Assembly (NCBI GenBank): GCA_023105745.1
Contig: JALGQZ010000003.1
Span: forward strand, 76,048,696-76,112,695
Direction: 5' to 3'
Origin: Austropuccinia psidii
Taxonomy: Eukaryota; Basidiomycota; Pucciniomycetes; Pucciniales; Sphaerophragmiaceae
Length of the DNA stretch: 64,000 nucleotides
Every line of letters begins with the position of its first letter. The first letter of the stretch is position 1. The notes beneath the pieces were generated by a model. That model did no database searches and had not been told where the DNA came from. It was given only the letters and a program-made list of their open reading frames with translations. Made by a program: the position numbers and the translations under genes. Positions 32,630 to 43,967 of this stretch are shown one piece after another.

Positions 32630-33349
32630 GTGAAATGACACTTTTTCAAGGAAGTTTTCATATTCACTTGCACTGTTTTTTGGAGTACCCTTTCTAGTCT
32701 TGTAAGGTGATTTTCCCAAGTTTCTAAACAAACTATGATATCATCAATATAGATAATTAGCCATCCTTCTGATAATTATTCAGTAAATATGGTGTTAATC
32801 ATCCTTTGATAATAGGAAGGTGCATTTTTTTATGCCAAATGGCATTCTTAATTAATCAAGAATTCCACAGTGGACTATTATCCTAAGTAGTTTCTTGGCA
32901 TTGTCTGATAAGACATTTTGATGAAAACCCTTTAAGGCATCCATTGCTGTAATGAACTTCACTTGTGACAATTGTGTCAATGTCTCATGGATTCTGCGTA
33001 TTGGATATCTGTCTTGAATGGTATAGGTGTTCAGGGCGCTGAAGTCTGAAACCATCCTTGATTTTCCATTATGCCAAGCTATAATGACAGGTGCAGTGAC
33101 CTCTACCTGTTCATTATGTCCTAATTTTCTTAGTACTCCAAGGTCCATTAACTCTTTAATGTGTGCCTCCAAGGCTTCTCTAGCCCTTGGCCTAGCTGGG
33201 CAAGCAGGTCTCCTTAGAAAGGGTGGGTAAGGTTTTTCCACATTAAGAATTATATCCACTTCATGCCCAATTATGGCACCTAGTGGCTCCTTGTCAGTTG
33301 CAAAGGCATTTTTGTACTTAAATAAGATGTCAATCAATTTTTCTTTCAT
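32630..33349 (-). pseudogene. E5 reverse transcriptase
   Basis: Open from 33349 to 32852: ILNVEKPYPPFLRRPACPA, KSRMVSDFSALNTY (usual GDFRALN changed to SDFSALN), YPIRRIHETLTQLSQ, and MDALKGFHQ with the first catalytic Asp. A frameshift at about 32855 breaks the frame. MPF...NAPSYYQRM and then YIDD at 32740-32751 follow in another frame. All palm Asp residues survive. Confidence 0.88.
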
Positions 33350-33434
33350 TTTTTCTGTTAATTCTTGATTGAATTCTGCGTCTTTGAGTTGTTCAGATAT
33401 AAAAAGTTCCTTTTCTGGAATATTCTCTTCATTC

Positions 33435-33869
33435 TTAATAACTGTGATTTGTTTTTTGTTTGTTGTCTGCTATGGTAAAATATCTATCTTTTTGGTTAGA
33501 GATATCTATACCATAAGTTGATAAGTAGTCATTTCCAAGTATGAAGTGATTACTAGTACAGTTGTCCATTACTACAAACTCTAATTTGATTCTGACACAT
33601 TGTGAGGGGGCAGGAAAAATTAGTGTTAAATCAATTACTCCAAGGGGCTTCAGGCTCTCACTTGCACTACTAAATTTGACACCTTGTATTGGCATAAGTT
33701 TTTCTCGCCAGTCTGGGACAATGGTTTTTAAAGAACTTTTACCAAAACAGGTGCAATATGCTCCTGTATCCAAGTTCACTTTTCCTTCTTGGTTATCAAC
33801 CATAACAATTCTTATACTTGATTTTCCAGCTGTATATCCCATTGCTTTTGCAGGTTTGGTTCTGTACAT
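33435..33869 (-). pseudogene. E5 aspartic protease, domain intact
   Basis: 144-residue open segment reading GYTAGKSSIRIVMVDNQ, then VNLDTGAYCTCFGK with an intact DTGA loop, and FILGNDYLSTYGIDI with the usual hydrophobic-Gly segment. It would cut Gag-Pol into mature parts. The domain itself has no internal stop, but the surrounding frame does (about 33870 and 33430). It is the best preserved protease of the window next to E1. Confidence 0.85.
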
Positions 33870-36078
33870 TTTGGCATCTTGTATATTTTTCAGCTTTGTG
33901 TCAGATGTTCCAACTTGTTGTAAGTTTGGTTTACATCTAGTACTTCATAAATTAAATCAATATTATTAATTTGTGCATTAATTATATTGATTTCATCACT
34001 TTCAGAACTTTCTGACTCTTCTGTTTGTTTTTCAGAGTCAGATTCCTCCTCTTTGTCATTGTGGTTTTCTGTTTCCACAATTTCATTAATCTTTGCCTTT
34101 TTGAGGCAATTATTGGCTAAGTGTCCAATACCTCCACATTTATGGCATTTTATTTGCTCATTATTGTTGGATGTATTGGGCTTGAAAGCTTCTTTTGATT
34201 TATATTTTTTGATAAATGGTTTATTTGGGCTTTTAATGTCCAATTTCTTCCAAGTTCTGCCAATTTTTGTTCTTGTCACTATGTCTTCTAGTGCATTGAT
34301 ATACTATTCTGTGGAGCATGGTTCTATACACCTGCTTCTTAGGGAATGTTCTAGCTCTCCTCCACATTTCTTAAGTATTTTCATGTGCACCATTTTTTGT
34401 GACATTTCTGGGTACAATGCATTGAGTCTTTCCACTTGTTTTAAGAACCAAGTTAAAGGTTTGTCTTTTTCTGGGTCAAAGAAATAATTTTCAAAAGCAT
34501 TTTCTATCTTGTACCTCCAGGCATCATTAGCCCACTTGGTGATTATTTCTTATTTCCACCAAGACCAGGTATTCTTGCCATTTGTTTGCCTTATGCCATA
34601 ATGAAATCTTTTTCCAGATTTTTCAAACAATGAATGTAATCTTGCAGTGATTAATTCATCTGGTATGGCATAATCTTCTTGTAGCATGTCAATTGTTTTG
34701 ATAAATGACATGTGGTCATATTCACCTTCTCCTGTGAATGTTGGCCATTCTTTTAATTGAGGTGCTTCCTTCATTAAGACTTGGTTATTGGCTTGGTTAC
34801 TTAAGTCTTTTATGAATGGATTTGTTAATTCCTCTTTTGGTTTAACAGGGCTTCTTATGTGAGAAAATGGTGTTGATAACTTTGGCATATTTGAGTTAGC
34901 CTCATGAATTTTATCCATTTTGTCAGTGATAAGCCTTATTTCACTTTGAATGTCATATTTCAGATGCATTCTTTCTTCATCACTCTTTCCCACATGGTCC
35001 AAAAGTAATTTTTGGTGTGATGAAGTCTTTTCTTCAAATATTTCTACAGAAATGCTTAATTTGTTTAATTTTTCTGTCTGATTATCAATACTCAGGTCAT
35101 AATTGATTGTCAAAGTTTTTTCTTTGATATCCCTTATGTATTTGTACAACTCTTGTTGTCCTTGTATTAATTTCTGAGTATTATCAATTAATACTTTTGG
35201 TTTATTATTTTCAATCATAAATGTTATGTTATCAATTTCTTTTTTATTTTGTACAAAAAGTTTTGTTAAAGATGATAGGCTATTATTTATTTCTTGGAAA
35301 GATAATAAACTGTTTTAATGTCTTTAAGAGGTAAAATACTATCTTCAAGCTCTGTTGAAGTATTTACAACATCTTTGGACAAGGTTATTTCTTTGGGAAA
35401 TGAGGTTTTCTCATTCTTTGTTCTTCCTTGTCCTTGAATTCCATCAAGGTTCTGGCCATGTTGAATACATTTTCCATGGCATCCTTTTGGATTTTTGGAA
35501 TCCTGTAGCTTGGGGAATATGGTTTTCTCCAATTTTTTTTCTTGTTCTTCTTCCCTTCTTGGGGAAGTGGGCTTGCTTGAGGCTTGCTGGTAGAAGCTAC
35601 TGGGGCTGCTTCCTTGGTTGCCTCCTTCTTTTTGGCATGGTACTCCTTGATCTTTTTTATTTGAGGTTTGGATGATAGTGGATTCCATCCATTGGACTAT
35701 CTCACTATTTCCTCCTCTTTGAGAAACTTTGTCAGGATGTTCCAGGAGTTCATCACTCCTTGGTGTATTTGGGGCAACATTTCCCAATCCTTGTCTTTGT
35801 ACACTGTATAGTACTGTTTGTACTGGCTCATGTAAATGTCTATTTGAGCCCTCTGAATGTGATTTGTACCTGTTTGAGTAACTCATACTTTGTTTCAATT
35901 CTGGTTCAGATATAATGGGAATTTCTGGGACTTGCCTTTGGGATAAGGCACTTCCTTGTGTGGATTCTGTTCCACTGGGGATATTGCCCTTCCTTTTCCC
36001 TTTTGAGGAGTTAATTCAACCTCTGAGGCCAGCTTGATCTGATTGGATGGAGTATTGGGAGCCTTGCCTGGTAGTCAT
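33870..36078 (-). pseudogene. E5 Gag (broken)
   Basis: The N-terminal segment near 36078 (TRQGSQYSIQ) and 35898-35287 is disordered, Ser/Lys/Gln-rich. 35218-34550 contains a coiled-coil-like stretch (QKLIQGQQELYKYIRDIKEK) followed by the Gag core: LKEWPTFTGEGEYDHMSF and NTWSWWK. A stop at 34550 lies in WWK*EII. The core continues to 34280, and 34279-33890 carries an intact knuckle, CHKCGGIGHLANNC, followed by an acidic tail. Frame changes near 35290 and 33880. Confidence 0.87.
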
Positions 36079-36125
36079 ATTTAAGAAAAATAAGAAATAA
36101 GAGAATTTTAGAACAGGAATTCTTC

Positions 36126-36317
36126 TTATGGCAATTTATAAATGAGGTACTCACCTTCAGAGTCCTGAATAATGGGTCCTGGAAAGTCCAATTTCTTGGC
36201 TTTCTTTTTCTTAGTGATTATTGGTGTTGGAGAACTTTGACAAGTTTCTTCCACAAATCTTTCAACAGTGGTTTGGTTGTCCTCCGTCAAATTTTCTTCA
36301 AACACTAAAAAAGACAA
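36126..36317 (-). pseudogene. E5 leader exon candidate
   Basis: 63 codons, no ATG (first ORF codon TTG), preceded by TTTTTTAG and containing the donor-like GTGAGT near its end, after DSE. It is positioned like the E3 leader exon, and PIITKKKK resembles VIITQNNQ there. With the nearest visible acceptor (ACCAG near 36067) the phase does not match the TRQGSQYS frame, so splicing here is less convincing than in E3. Confidence 0.4.
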
Positions 36318-36796
36318 ATAAATATAAGTCTTTTATATAAAAAGTGTTATTTTTGCTAAGATATGGCAATTTTCCACTTAAAAATTGCTTTTATATCTTA
36401 AAAAATAAAAATAAATAAAGAAATGAAATTAAAATGAATAAAAAAGAACTTTTTTTTATTGGTTTGTAATTTTAATTTTTTTGTTTTTTATATTTTTATT
36501 TTTAAAGAATAAAATAAAAAAATGAATATCATTCTTTGATAAAATTAATTTATAATATAAAATTATTTTGAATTTATGAAATATCTTTTTTAATTACTCA
36601 AGTCACTCAAAGAAAGTTCTTGAAAGTCTAAGGATGTGAAAAACCACGTGTAAGACAGTAAAATTTCTTTCCAAATGCCTCAATGGTATTTAAAATCAAT
36701 AAATATAAAATTATTATATAATTTTATGATTATAGCTATAATTTATTATTGGATAAACCCAATTAGAATCTTTTTAAAGGTCTTTTAGAGTAAATA
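36318..36796 (-). other. E5 untranslated leader
   Basis: AT-rich stretch between the PBS and the leader ORF, with long A/T runs and no coding potential recognised. Confidence 0.55.
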
Positions 36797-36815
36797 TCAC
36801 GGCCAGGCGCCCAAA
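36797..36815 (-). promoter_or_regulatory. Primer-binding site of E5
   Basis: Minus strand TTTGGGCGCCTGGCCGTGA directly inside the 5' LTR. It matches the E4 and E1 sites over GCCTGG and the E3 site over the ends. The priming tRNA was not identified. Confidence 0.7.
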
Positions 36816-38796
36816 TGTAAGGTTTGACTATGAAACAGTAAGTAAAAATTACTAATAACTTACTTATTGTACTATGAATGTCCTTATAAATGAAATAAAT
36901 AAGATAAAAATAATTATAATAATAAAGAATTATTAGAATTATTGCATAAAAAAATTAAATTATTAAATAAATATAATAATATAATTTATATCATAAAAAA
37001 TAATATATATATAAAATAAATATATTAATATAAGATAATTAATATATTTAAGAGCACTTTATTATTCTTACCAAAAAATAATAAAGGCATAGAAAAATTG
37101 ATTTTTATTAATAAAAAACAATTAATAACAATAATATTACCAATATTAAAGTTATAAATTAATATAAATAATATTTATATCAATTATATAATTATTAAAA
37201 GTACTAATAGAGAAAAACTATTATAAAAAGAGAAATAACCTACTTTTAATGCTTAATATAATAATTTTGAATAATTCTACGCCTAGAAATGTAAATACAA
37301 CTTATCTAAATTGTATTTACAATAAAATTTAAGAGAAATTACAAATTTTCTTGGTTTTACATGGAATTGAGGTTTTTAAGAGAAATTTAAACAAAAAAAT
37401 TAAATAGTTGCAATAATCACGTCAAAGATGGCAATTATTATAAGATTATCTTTGGTCTTCAATAACGTAAAGGTTTTATTTATAAAGAATAAAGAAATTG
37501 CCCTTTTATCTGATGATTTAATGTTTTGTAAGCATCTGAGGGGGAAATAGAGTAAAAAGAGCTCTATTTATATTAAATTCCTTCCTCCTGGAGTCCAACA
37601 GGCTTCTAGTAGACATGCACCAATCAGATCCACTGGAATTGATCAATATTTTAAGTTTTGGTGATGATTACATCATGATCAAACCATATTATCTCATTAT
37701 TATGCCATTATTTAGAGTTATCACTATAACTCTAACTTTGGTGACGTCAAGGCTTGGAAGAACCCCAAAATTCGTGTATTTTATGAGTTTTAATCATACA
37801 ATAACAGTATTCACCAATTCTATCACTCATACGACCGTTAAACTTAATTTAAGGTTACAGTGAGTGATCATAAATGATCAAATTAAGCTCAAACTTTGAT
37901 CCTTGATAACATTGAGGTTTTACACGCTATAGCAATTCAGAGAGTGAACTCTAATAGCTTGGCATAACCTTATTATGCTGCCAAGAGAATTTTATTACAT
38001 AATCAAAAATCTATTTTTGATGATTTTTCTTGTAACTCATCTTTTCTGTTGCAATTTAATATTTTAAGCTTCAAACCATGAGTTCAAGGGGTTATACCTT
38101 GAATATTATAATACAAAGATGTCATTCTTCACGAATCAATTAGTAGAATCCAACTGTCTACTTTCTTTCAAGTTACCACCACCTTCACAACAAAGTGGTC
38201 AACAGCTCTATTGATTTTAATCAATAATCCCTTACAGGTTTTAACCTTGTTTATAGCTTGTGAAATAAAGTGCATTTCTGTATTCTTAAAGTAATTATGT
38301 GATAACTTTATTTTTGGTTCATCACTCTATCATGCATATTTCAAAAGATATTAGCTAAATTCCTTGAATATATACATTGACCAAAAAAATGCATATATTT
38401 AGCTTAACTCCTTAAGTATTGACTTTGGAGATTAGCTTCTTAATTGTATTATGTGTGGAATTGTATGGAGAATTTAATGGTACCATTCATTTCACATGTT
38501 GTTTCATTGGTATTTCAAATAATTAAGGATTTATGTTTTTTATAAGGTATTATTACCTATAGCTCATTAGATATTGACTTTAAAGATATGCCATGAAAAT
38601 GGTATATGTGTATTTTACCATGGGGAATCCAATTGCATAACTTATTTCACATGGTTTTTCGCTGGTTTTTAATTAAACCAAGTTTTATGCCTATTTATGG
38701 CATTTTTGTAGTTTTAAGGTAATTATTTTTAATGTATAATTATTTCAAATACTTGTGACCTTTTTGGGTATGTGGCCAAATCTCACAAAGCTCAAA
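36816..38796 (-). repeat. 5' LTR of E5 (family F5)
   Basis: 1981 bp, direct repeat of 28239-30196. The outer terminus is mutated: AAGCTCAAA where other copies have AGGCTCACA. The target duplication ATTCA at 38797-38801 fixes the boundary. Confidence 0.92.
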
Positions 38797-39720
38797 ATTC
38801 ATTTTCATTGCTGGTTCAATAGCCTTCTCCATTTATGTGGACTGGTTCAATGCACATGGAAAGTCATCCCGGTTGGCCAGCATTGGACTTATCATTCTTA
38901 TTTGTCTTAATCTCCCCCCAAGTGAAAGATTGAAGCCAGGGAATGTCTATGTTTCAGGAATCATCCCTGGTCCAAAGGAGCCAACTTCCCTTCAATTGAA
39001 TCACCTATTAATGCCACTCATCAAGGAGCTCAAAGAGCTATGGCAAGGTTACACTTTTTCACCCACCTCAACAGGTCCTTCAGGATCCCTTATCTGTATT
39101 GTCATCCTCACAAGCATTGCGGATGTGGTTTCCTTCCACAAGCTGACTGGATTTATTTCTCATTCAGGAAACCACTTTTGTAATTTTTGCACTATTCACA
39201 AAGCTCAAATTGAAGAAATTGGTCCTCAATTTCACTACATGCGCTCATACAAAAACCATGAATCAACCATTGCCAAATGGCTTCAGGCAACCCCAAAACA
39301 ACAACAAGCAATCTTTCTGAGTATGGAGTGTTATATTGAATTTTGGAAGACCTTGGGTAATGGGATGCAACCAGAATGGTTAATCTTGAAACAATGCATA
39401 ATTTAATACTTGGAATTTTGAAGGATGATGCAAACTTCAAATTGTGCATTCCAGAGTCCAAATAAAAAATTTACTTCAGGTCCCGCAGGAAATCCAATGA
39501 CACCAACAGTTCAGAATCAGATGCCATGACCTCCAACAGGTCTCTTGATAAAATCACATTGAGAGAGGCCCGCTCCCTGAGATGGGATGCAGCAGAAATA
39601 ATGAATGAGTCACTCCTCACTACTTCCACCTGGAAAAACTACCTCCCAATGCCCACCCCTCACATGCAACATCCATCTAGTGGTTCTGCCGAGATTTCTT
39701 CATTTGATGCGGATTACATC
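38797..39720 (+). pseudogene. Plavaka transposase, middle part with catalytic region
   Basis: After removal of E5 the frame runs on: PPF|I FIAGS...VDWFNAHGKSS, whose Asp is the likely first catalytic residue. Then come ICLNLPPSERLKPGNVYVSG and GIIPGPKEPTSLQLNHLLMPL, the most typical phrase of this family. A second conserved Asp lies in TSIADVVSFHK, followed by GNHFCNFCTIHK. A frameshift near 39390 moves LETMHNLILGIL to another frame. After a stop near 39465 the segment 39526-39720 continues to the E4 insertion. Confidence 0.82.
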
Positions 39721-41640
39721 TGTGAGCCTTGAGGTATATTTTACATACCCAAATAGGGCAAAATCATCTTGAAAAGGAATTTGGAACTATGCATAACCCA
39801 TAAGTAATGCATATATTCAAAATTCATCATTTTTGATTTGAAAAAAGATGAATAACTTTTTATTGAGTAAGTAAATCCATGGATTTAAGGCCAGATTTGG
39901 ATTCTACACAAAATTTCACCTAGGGTAGCCTCATAGAGTGAATAAGCTCAAATCAACTCTTTGAGGTGGTGATATGGAAAATACTTCAATACAACATCAT
40001 CAATACCACACAAACGATCCATGAAATTTTTTGTTTTTCTCTATTTCATGCCAAAATAATGGGAATGTGAGAAATCCCATGTTGCATACACACTAAGAAT
40101 AATGTTACACATGTTTTGGGAATTTAATATTATGGTATTGTTATATGCCGCTTTGGCACACCCATAGTGGATATCTCACTTGCAGCTTAAAATTCTATTT
40201 TGATGAAAAAAATAGGCAAGGGGGACAAAAGACATCAAAGAGAGCCAGGGTACCCAACTTCTGAGTCCTCTGAGGCATGGAAAGCTCAAAAGCTTGGATC
40301 CAAGCCTGATCTTGGCCCAATCAGTAAACTAAAACCTTTTGCAAACTTGGTTACCATGTTACAACTACAGTAAATCATAAGAAAATAGAAAATAACCTGC
40401 TATTTTGATGTGCCAAGGAAGTAAAGAAAAACTTAGACTCCTGTAACCATTTCAATTCTTGATGACTTACCATGGATAAGCCCAAAAAGAGTAATTCAAA
40501 CCCTTTTTGGACTAGTATCTATTGATTTAACTCATAGCAACCAGCCATACCCTGCTATTTGCAATTCAATGTAGAATTGAGGTAAAAACTTCAAAAATGC
40601 ATTAAAAATACAATTATTAAGGAATATTTCTGAAACCTTCAGGACCACTTAAGAACTGTATAATTCATAGAAAACCATAAAGAATTATACTTTTATATGT
40701 AAAATTAAAAGCTTTACTTACATTCCATGTTTGAGGATTCCATGTGAAACAAAGAATCTTTAAAAATTTACAGAAAATACATTCTGTGATGAAATTTCCA
40801 ATAACATCGATAAATTTGGGAAATCAACTATTATTTTGGAATAAAATAAGATTTACAGTTGTTACTCCTTTTATTCTTAAACATAAATGGGTTGGTGGTC
40901 ACGTAAAAGCCTCAATTAAGCAATTATGATAATCTTACGTGACAACTGATGATGCAATCAATAATCCAAAAGGGTTTATTGTTTTCTCACTCACTGGGTT
41001 TTCAGGTTTCTCCATGGCATGCCTCTGTGAGCTGTCTTGGAGTTAAAAGAGGCCTCCTCTTGCTGATTTTTCCACATCATCACATTATTATATTATACCT
41101 TTATTACCAAACAAGTAAGTATTAGTTAAAACAATTTCTTAAGTGTTTCATTCTTTCATAAATCAATCAGAAAGACGTGAGAACATAGAAATCAACTATA
41201 TTTTATTGTAATACTGCTATAAAATAATTTTCATCCATTAAATCCGCAATTCTATGTCAAATTTCTGTACTATTATCTTCTGAAAGGTTCATTGGATTAA
41301 TAGTGACTAATTTATCTCAATTATTAAAGTTTTTCTCTAGTAATAGATTTTTTCAAGAATTATCTTTATAATTATTCTTTTGAAAGATAATTATATATTA
41401 AAATAATTTTATTATTTTAATAAAAGAAGTTTATATTATTAAATTCTTCTTGAAATTGATTCTCGTAGACAATTACTCCTTACTGTTATAATCACTAGTA
41501 GTGTATAACACGTAAAAGAAATAATTCTTTAATTATTTAATTGTGGTTATAATAATTTTTATTATTATATTTCATAATAACAATAATAGTACTGTTGATT
41601 AATAGTAATATTATCAACAGTTTCATAGACACATCTTACA
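39721..41640 (+). repeat. 5' LTR of E4 (family F4)
   Basis: 1920 bp from TGTGAGCCTTGAGG to ACACATCTTACA. The 3' LTR at 51952-56053, after removing its nested insert and one target copy, is about 1907 bp and aligns throughout. The PBS follows at 41641. Confidence 0.94.
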
Positions 41641-41659
41641 TTTCGGGGCCTGGCGGTCT
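41641..41659 (+). promoter_or_regulatory. Primer-binding site of E4
   Basis: TTTCGGGGCCTGGCGGTCT follows the 5' LTR directly. It shares the GCCTGGC core with E5. Confidence 0.68.
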
Positions 41660-42215
41660 TTTTTGAACCTTGTACCCTTAATTAATATATTTTTAAGTTC
41701 TAGGATATCTTAATTTAATAATTTTTTCTTTCAATTTAAAGTTAAAAGTTTTTTTTGCAATTGTCTTAAAAAATTTTCATTGAGTAATTTGGTTTTATTT
41801 TATACTGTTTTTACATGTGGCTTTTTCACATCCAAAAACTTATAAAATTATTTTTTGAGTTACTCTGAATTAATTTTGATTCAAAATCTGAAATTTTAAT
41901 TTCTTTTCCTTTGAAAAGAATAATTTTTAAATATCAAAAAAAAAATCAAAATTTATAAAAAATCTTAAAATTATCTTAAAAGCATAAAAAAATAATTTTC
42001 TTTTATCAATCCTTTCTCTAGTGGTTTTAATCAAATACTGTGCAGCTGGCAGCAGACTCAGTAAAAGATAAATTACTAGTCCAGAATTTTTAGAAGCACA
42101 ATCTGAAGACAGTATTGACATGCAAATTGCTAAAAGAGGCACTTTATTTAAAAAATAACAATTCAAACAACGTCCATAAGGTGTGTGTTTTTTGTTTCCA
42201 ATTCTTATTTTATCT
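41660..42215 (+). other. E4 leader
   Basis: AT-rich leader without recognised coding sequence. A TTTTTAG at about 42085-42091 precedes a short open stretch, resembling the acceptor and leader-exon layout of E3 and E5, but a stop and the lack of a clean donor make it inconclusive. Confidence 0.45.
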
Positions 42216-43967
42216 TAAATTGACCTGGAACTGGTGCATACCAGATATGGAAGCAACTATTCAGTCCAACCAGATGAATGTGGACAAGGAAGAGGCAAGA
42301 CCAAATACAGAAGTGTCAAATCATCCTCAAGAAAGACACATATGGAGGATGCCAGAGTTTCCCCCCATTCCCCAAGGTCTATGCCCACAAAGTTTGACTT
42401 GAATTCTGAATCTGGCCTGATTCATGATAATAATTCAAGGGCTGGACCCCTTTCAAGTGGCAGAAATAGAAATTTATCAATGCCAATACAAAAATTGGCT
42501 CAGAGCAGCCAAAGAAGAGGAGTGGGAAATATGCCCAAGCCTTTGGCAGGGGGCCATGAACTCCTACTCACACATCAAGAGCTTTCTGGGTCAGGAGAAG
42601 ACCATAGAACTCTTAGGAGGTTGGAGCCCATTGTCTTGCAAAGACAAAGTCAAAAAGATAAAGCATCGGTTGAAGAACCAAAGTCTTTTATCCCTAGACC
42701 AGAAGAAGGAGTTGGAAATGACTCCAGCTTTGGAGACAGAAGGCCCAGTGGCGTCTACCAGTTCCAAACCAGCTCCAGAAGTGTCCAAGGACAAGCCCAA
42801 AGGACCTCAGAAGAAGCAGAAAGGTCCAAAGAGCCATCAAGGCAAGGGCAAAGCCAAAGCCAATTGGCTCAGAGCTTACCCACAAGGGTACAGGATTCCC
42901 AAGTCGGAGCCTTCAGCAGTGGAAAGTATCTTCAATATGGCCAGAAGTCTTATGGAATTCCCAGCCAAAAAGCAGGAAAGGATGAACAGGACTTTTCCAC
43001 GCAAACAATAGATGAAATACACTTTGTCAAACCTAGTATTAATATATAACGTGGTAAATTTGATGCAAAGTTAAATAAAATCATATTGGATATGAGTGAA
43101 TTGAGAAGAAATGACAAAACATATACTGATTGGTATCAATTGACAAATGTCAGACTTGATTCAATTAACAATACATGTGACAGAATTGAGAGCAAATGTC
43201 AAGTTCAAAATGATGAAATGGAATATCTTTCCATTTTAAACATTAATGATCAACTTAGAATTCTGAAAGACCATGTCTTGGAAATAACTAAAAATTCCAA
43301 TCAGTTTGCCACACATTTGGCAAAAAGTGACAGTGAAAGGCAGAAGTTAAAGAATGAAGTCATTGCAAATTTAGAATAAATTAAGAAGAATTATGAAGGA
43401 TATATGCCAAGATATTCTACACCTTTGAATGAAGAAAAACCTCCTGTTAAAGGAAGTTTGACCCCATTCTTAGGAGAAAATGTTATCTCTGCAGAAGGTA
43501 TTCCCAAATTGGAAGAATGGCCAACATTCTCTGGTGAAGGAGAATATAACCATATTGATTTCATCAGAACTACTGATATGTTGCAAGAAGATTTTCACAT
43601 ACCTTATGAAATTATAGTGGGAAAATTACACTCTCTGTTTACCAGAACTGCAAAGAAATGGTATCACAAGATGAGACAAGATCAGGGAAAACATGATTGG
43701 TCTTGGTGGAAATCTGAAATGATTACAAAATGGGCCAATAATTCTTGGAGGTTTAAAATGGAAAATGCTTTTGAAAGTGCCATTTTTAACTCAGAAAAGG
43801 ATAAACCACTTACTTGGTTCTTCAAGCAGAAAGACAGATTATCTGCTTTACACCCAGATATGTCTGACATCCTGATTAATATGAAAATATTAAAAAGATG
43901 TGGAGGAGACCTGGAACATCCTATCAAGTGCAGATTTGTAGAGCCCTGTTCAACAGAGGACTACATC
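42216..43967 (+). pseudogene. E4 Gag, N-terminal and core part (broken)
   Basis: No ATG remains at the start; the frame opens after TAA at 42216 with HTRYGSNYSVQPDECGQGRG, then a long disordered Ser/Gln/Arg-rich part to 43049. After a stop, 43086-43379 is coiled-coil-like (DMSELRRNDKTYTDWYQL). 43404-43967 holds the Gag core: LEEWPTFSGEGEYNHIDF, HDWSWWKSEMITKWANNSW and RCGGDLEHPIKCR. The F5 solo LTR interrupts between STEDYI and NAMEDI. All pieces are in one frame. A second ORF at 42424-43011 overlaps in another frame and is a shadow of the low-stop N-terminus. Confidence 0.87.

Larger units (their letters stand above)
28239..38796 (-). mobile_element. Full-length Ty3/gypsy chromovirus-type retrotransposon E5 (dead)
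   Basis: LTRs at 28239-30196 and 36816-38796, flanked by the duplication ATTCA (28234-28238 and 38797-38801). On the minus strand: PBS, leader ORF, Gag, protease, RT, RNase H, integrase, chromodomain-like tail and purine tract. It has no large nested insertion and is the cleanest complete layout here, but frameshifts and stops break every domain except the protease. It sits inside the Plavaka transposase gene between the codons for PPF and FIAG. Confidence 0.95.

Noticed and set aside
37615..37863. 82-codon ORF in the E5 5' LTR
   Set aside because: The matching stretch in the other E5 LTR (near 29040) carries stops, so it is not conserved coding sequence.
42424..43011. 195-codon ORF overlapping E4 Gag
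   Set aside because: It overlaps the Gag N-terminus in another frame; the frame-0 reading carries the wording shared with E3 and E5 and connects to the Gag core.
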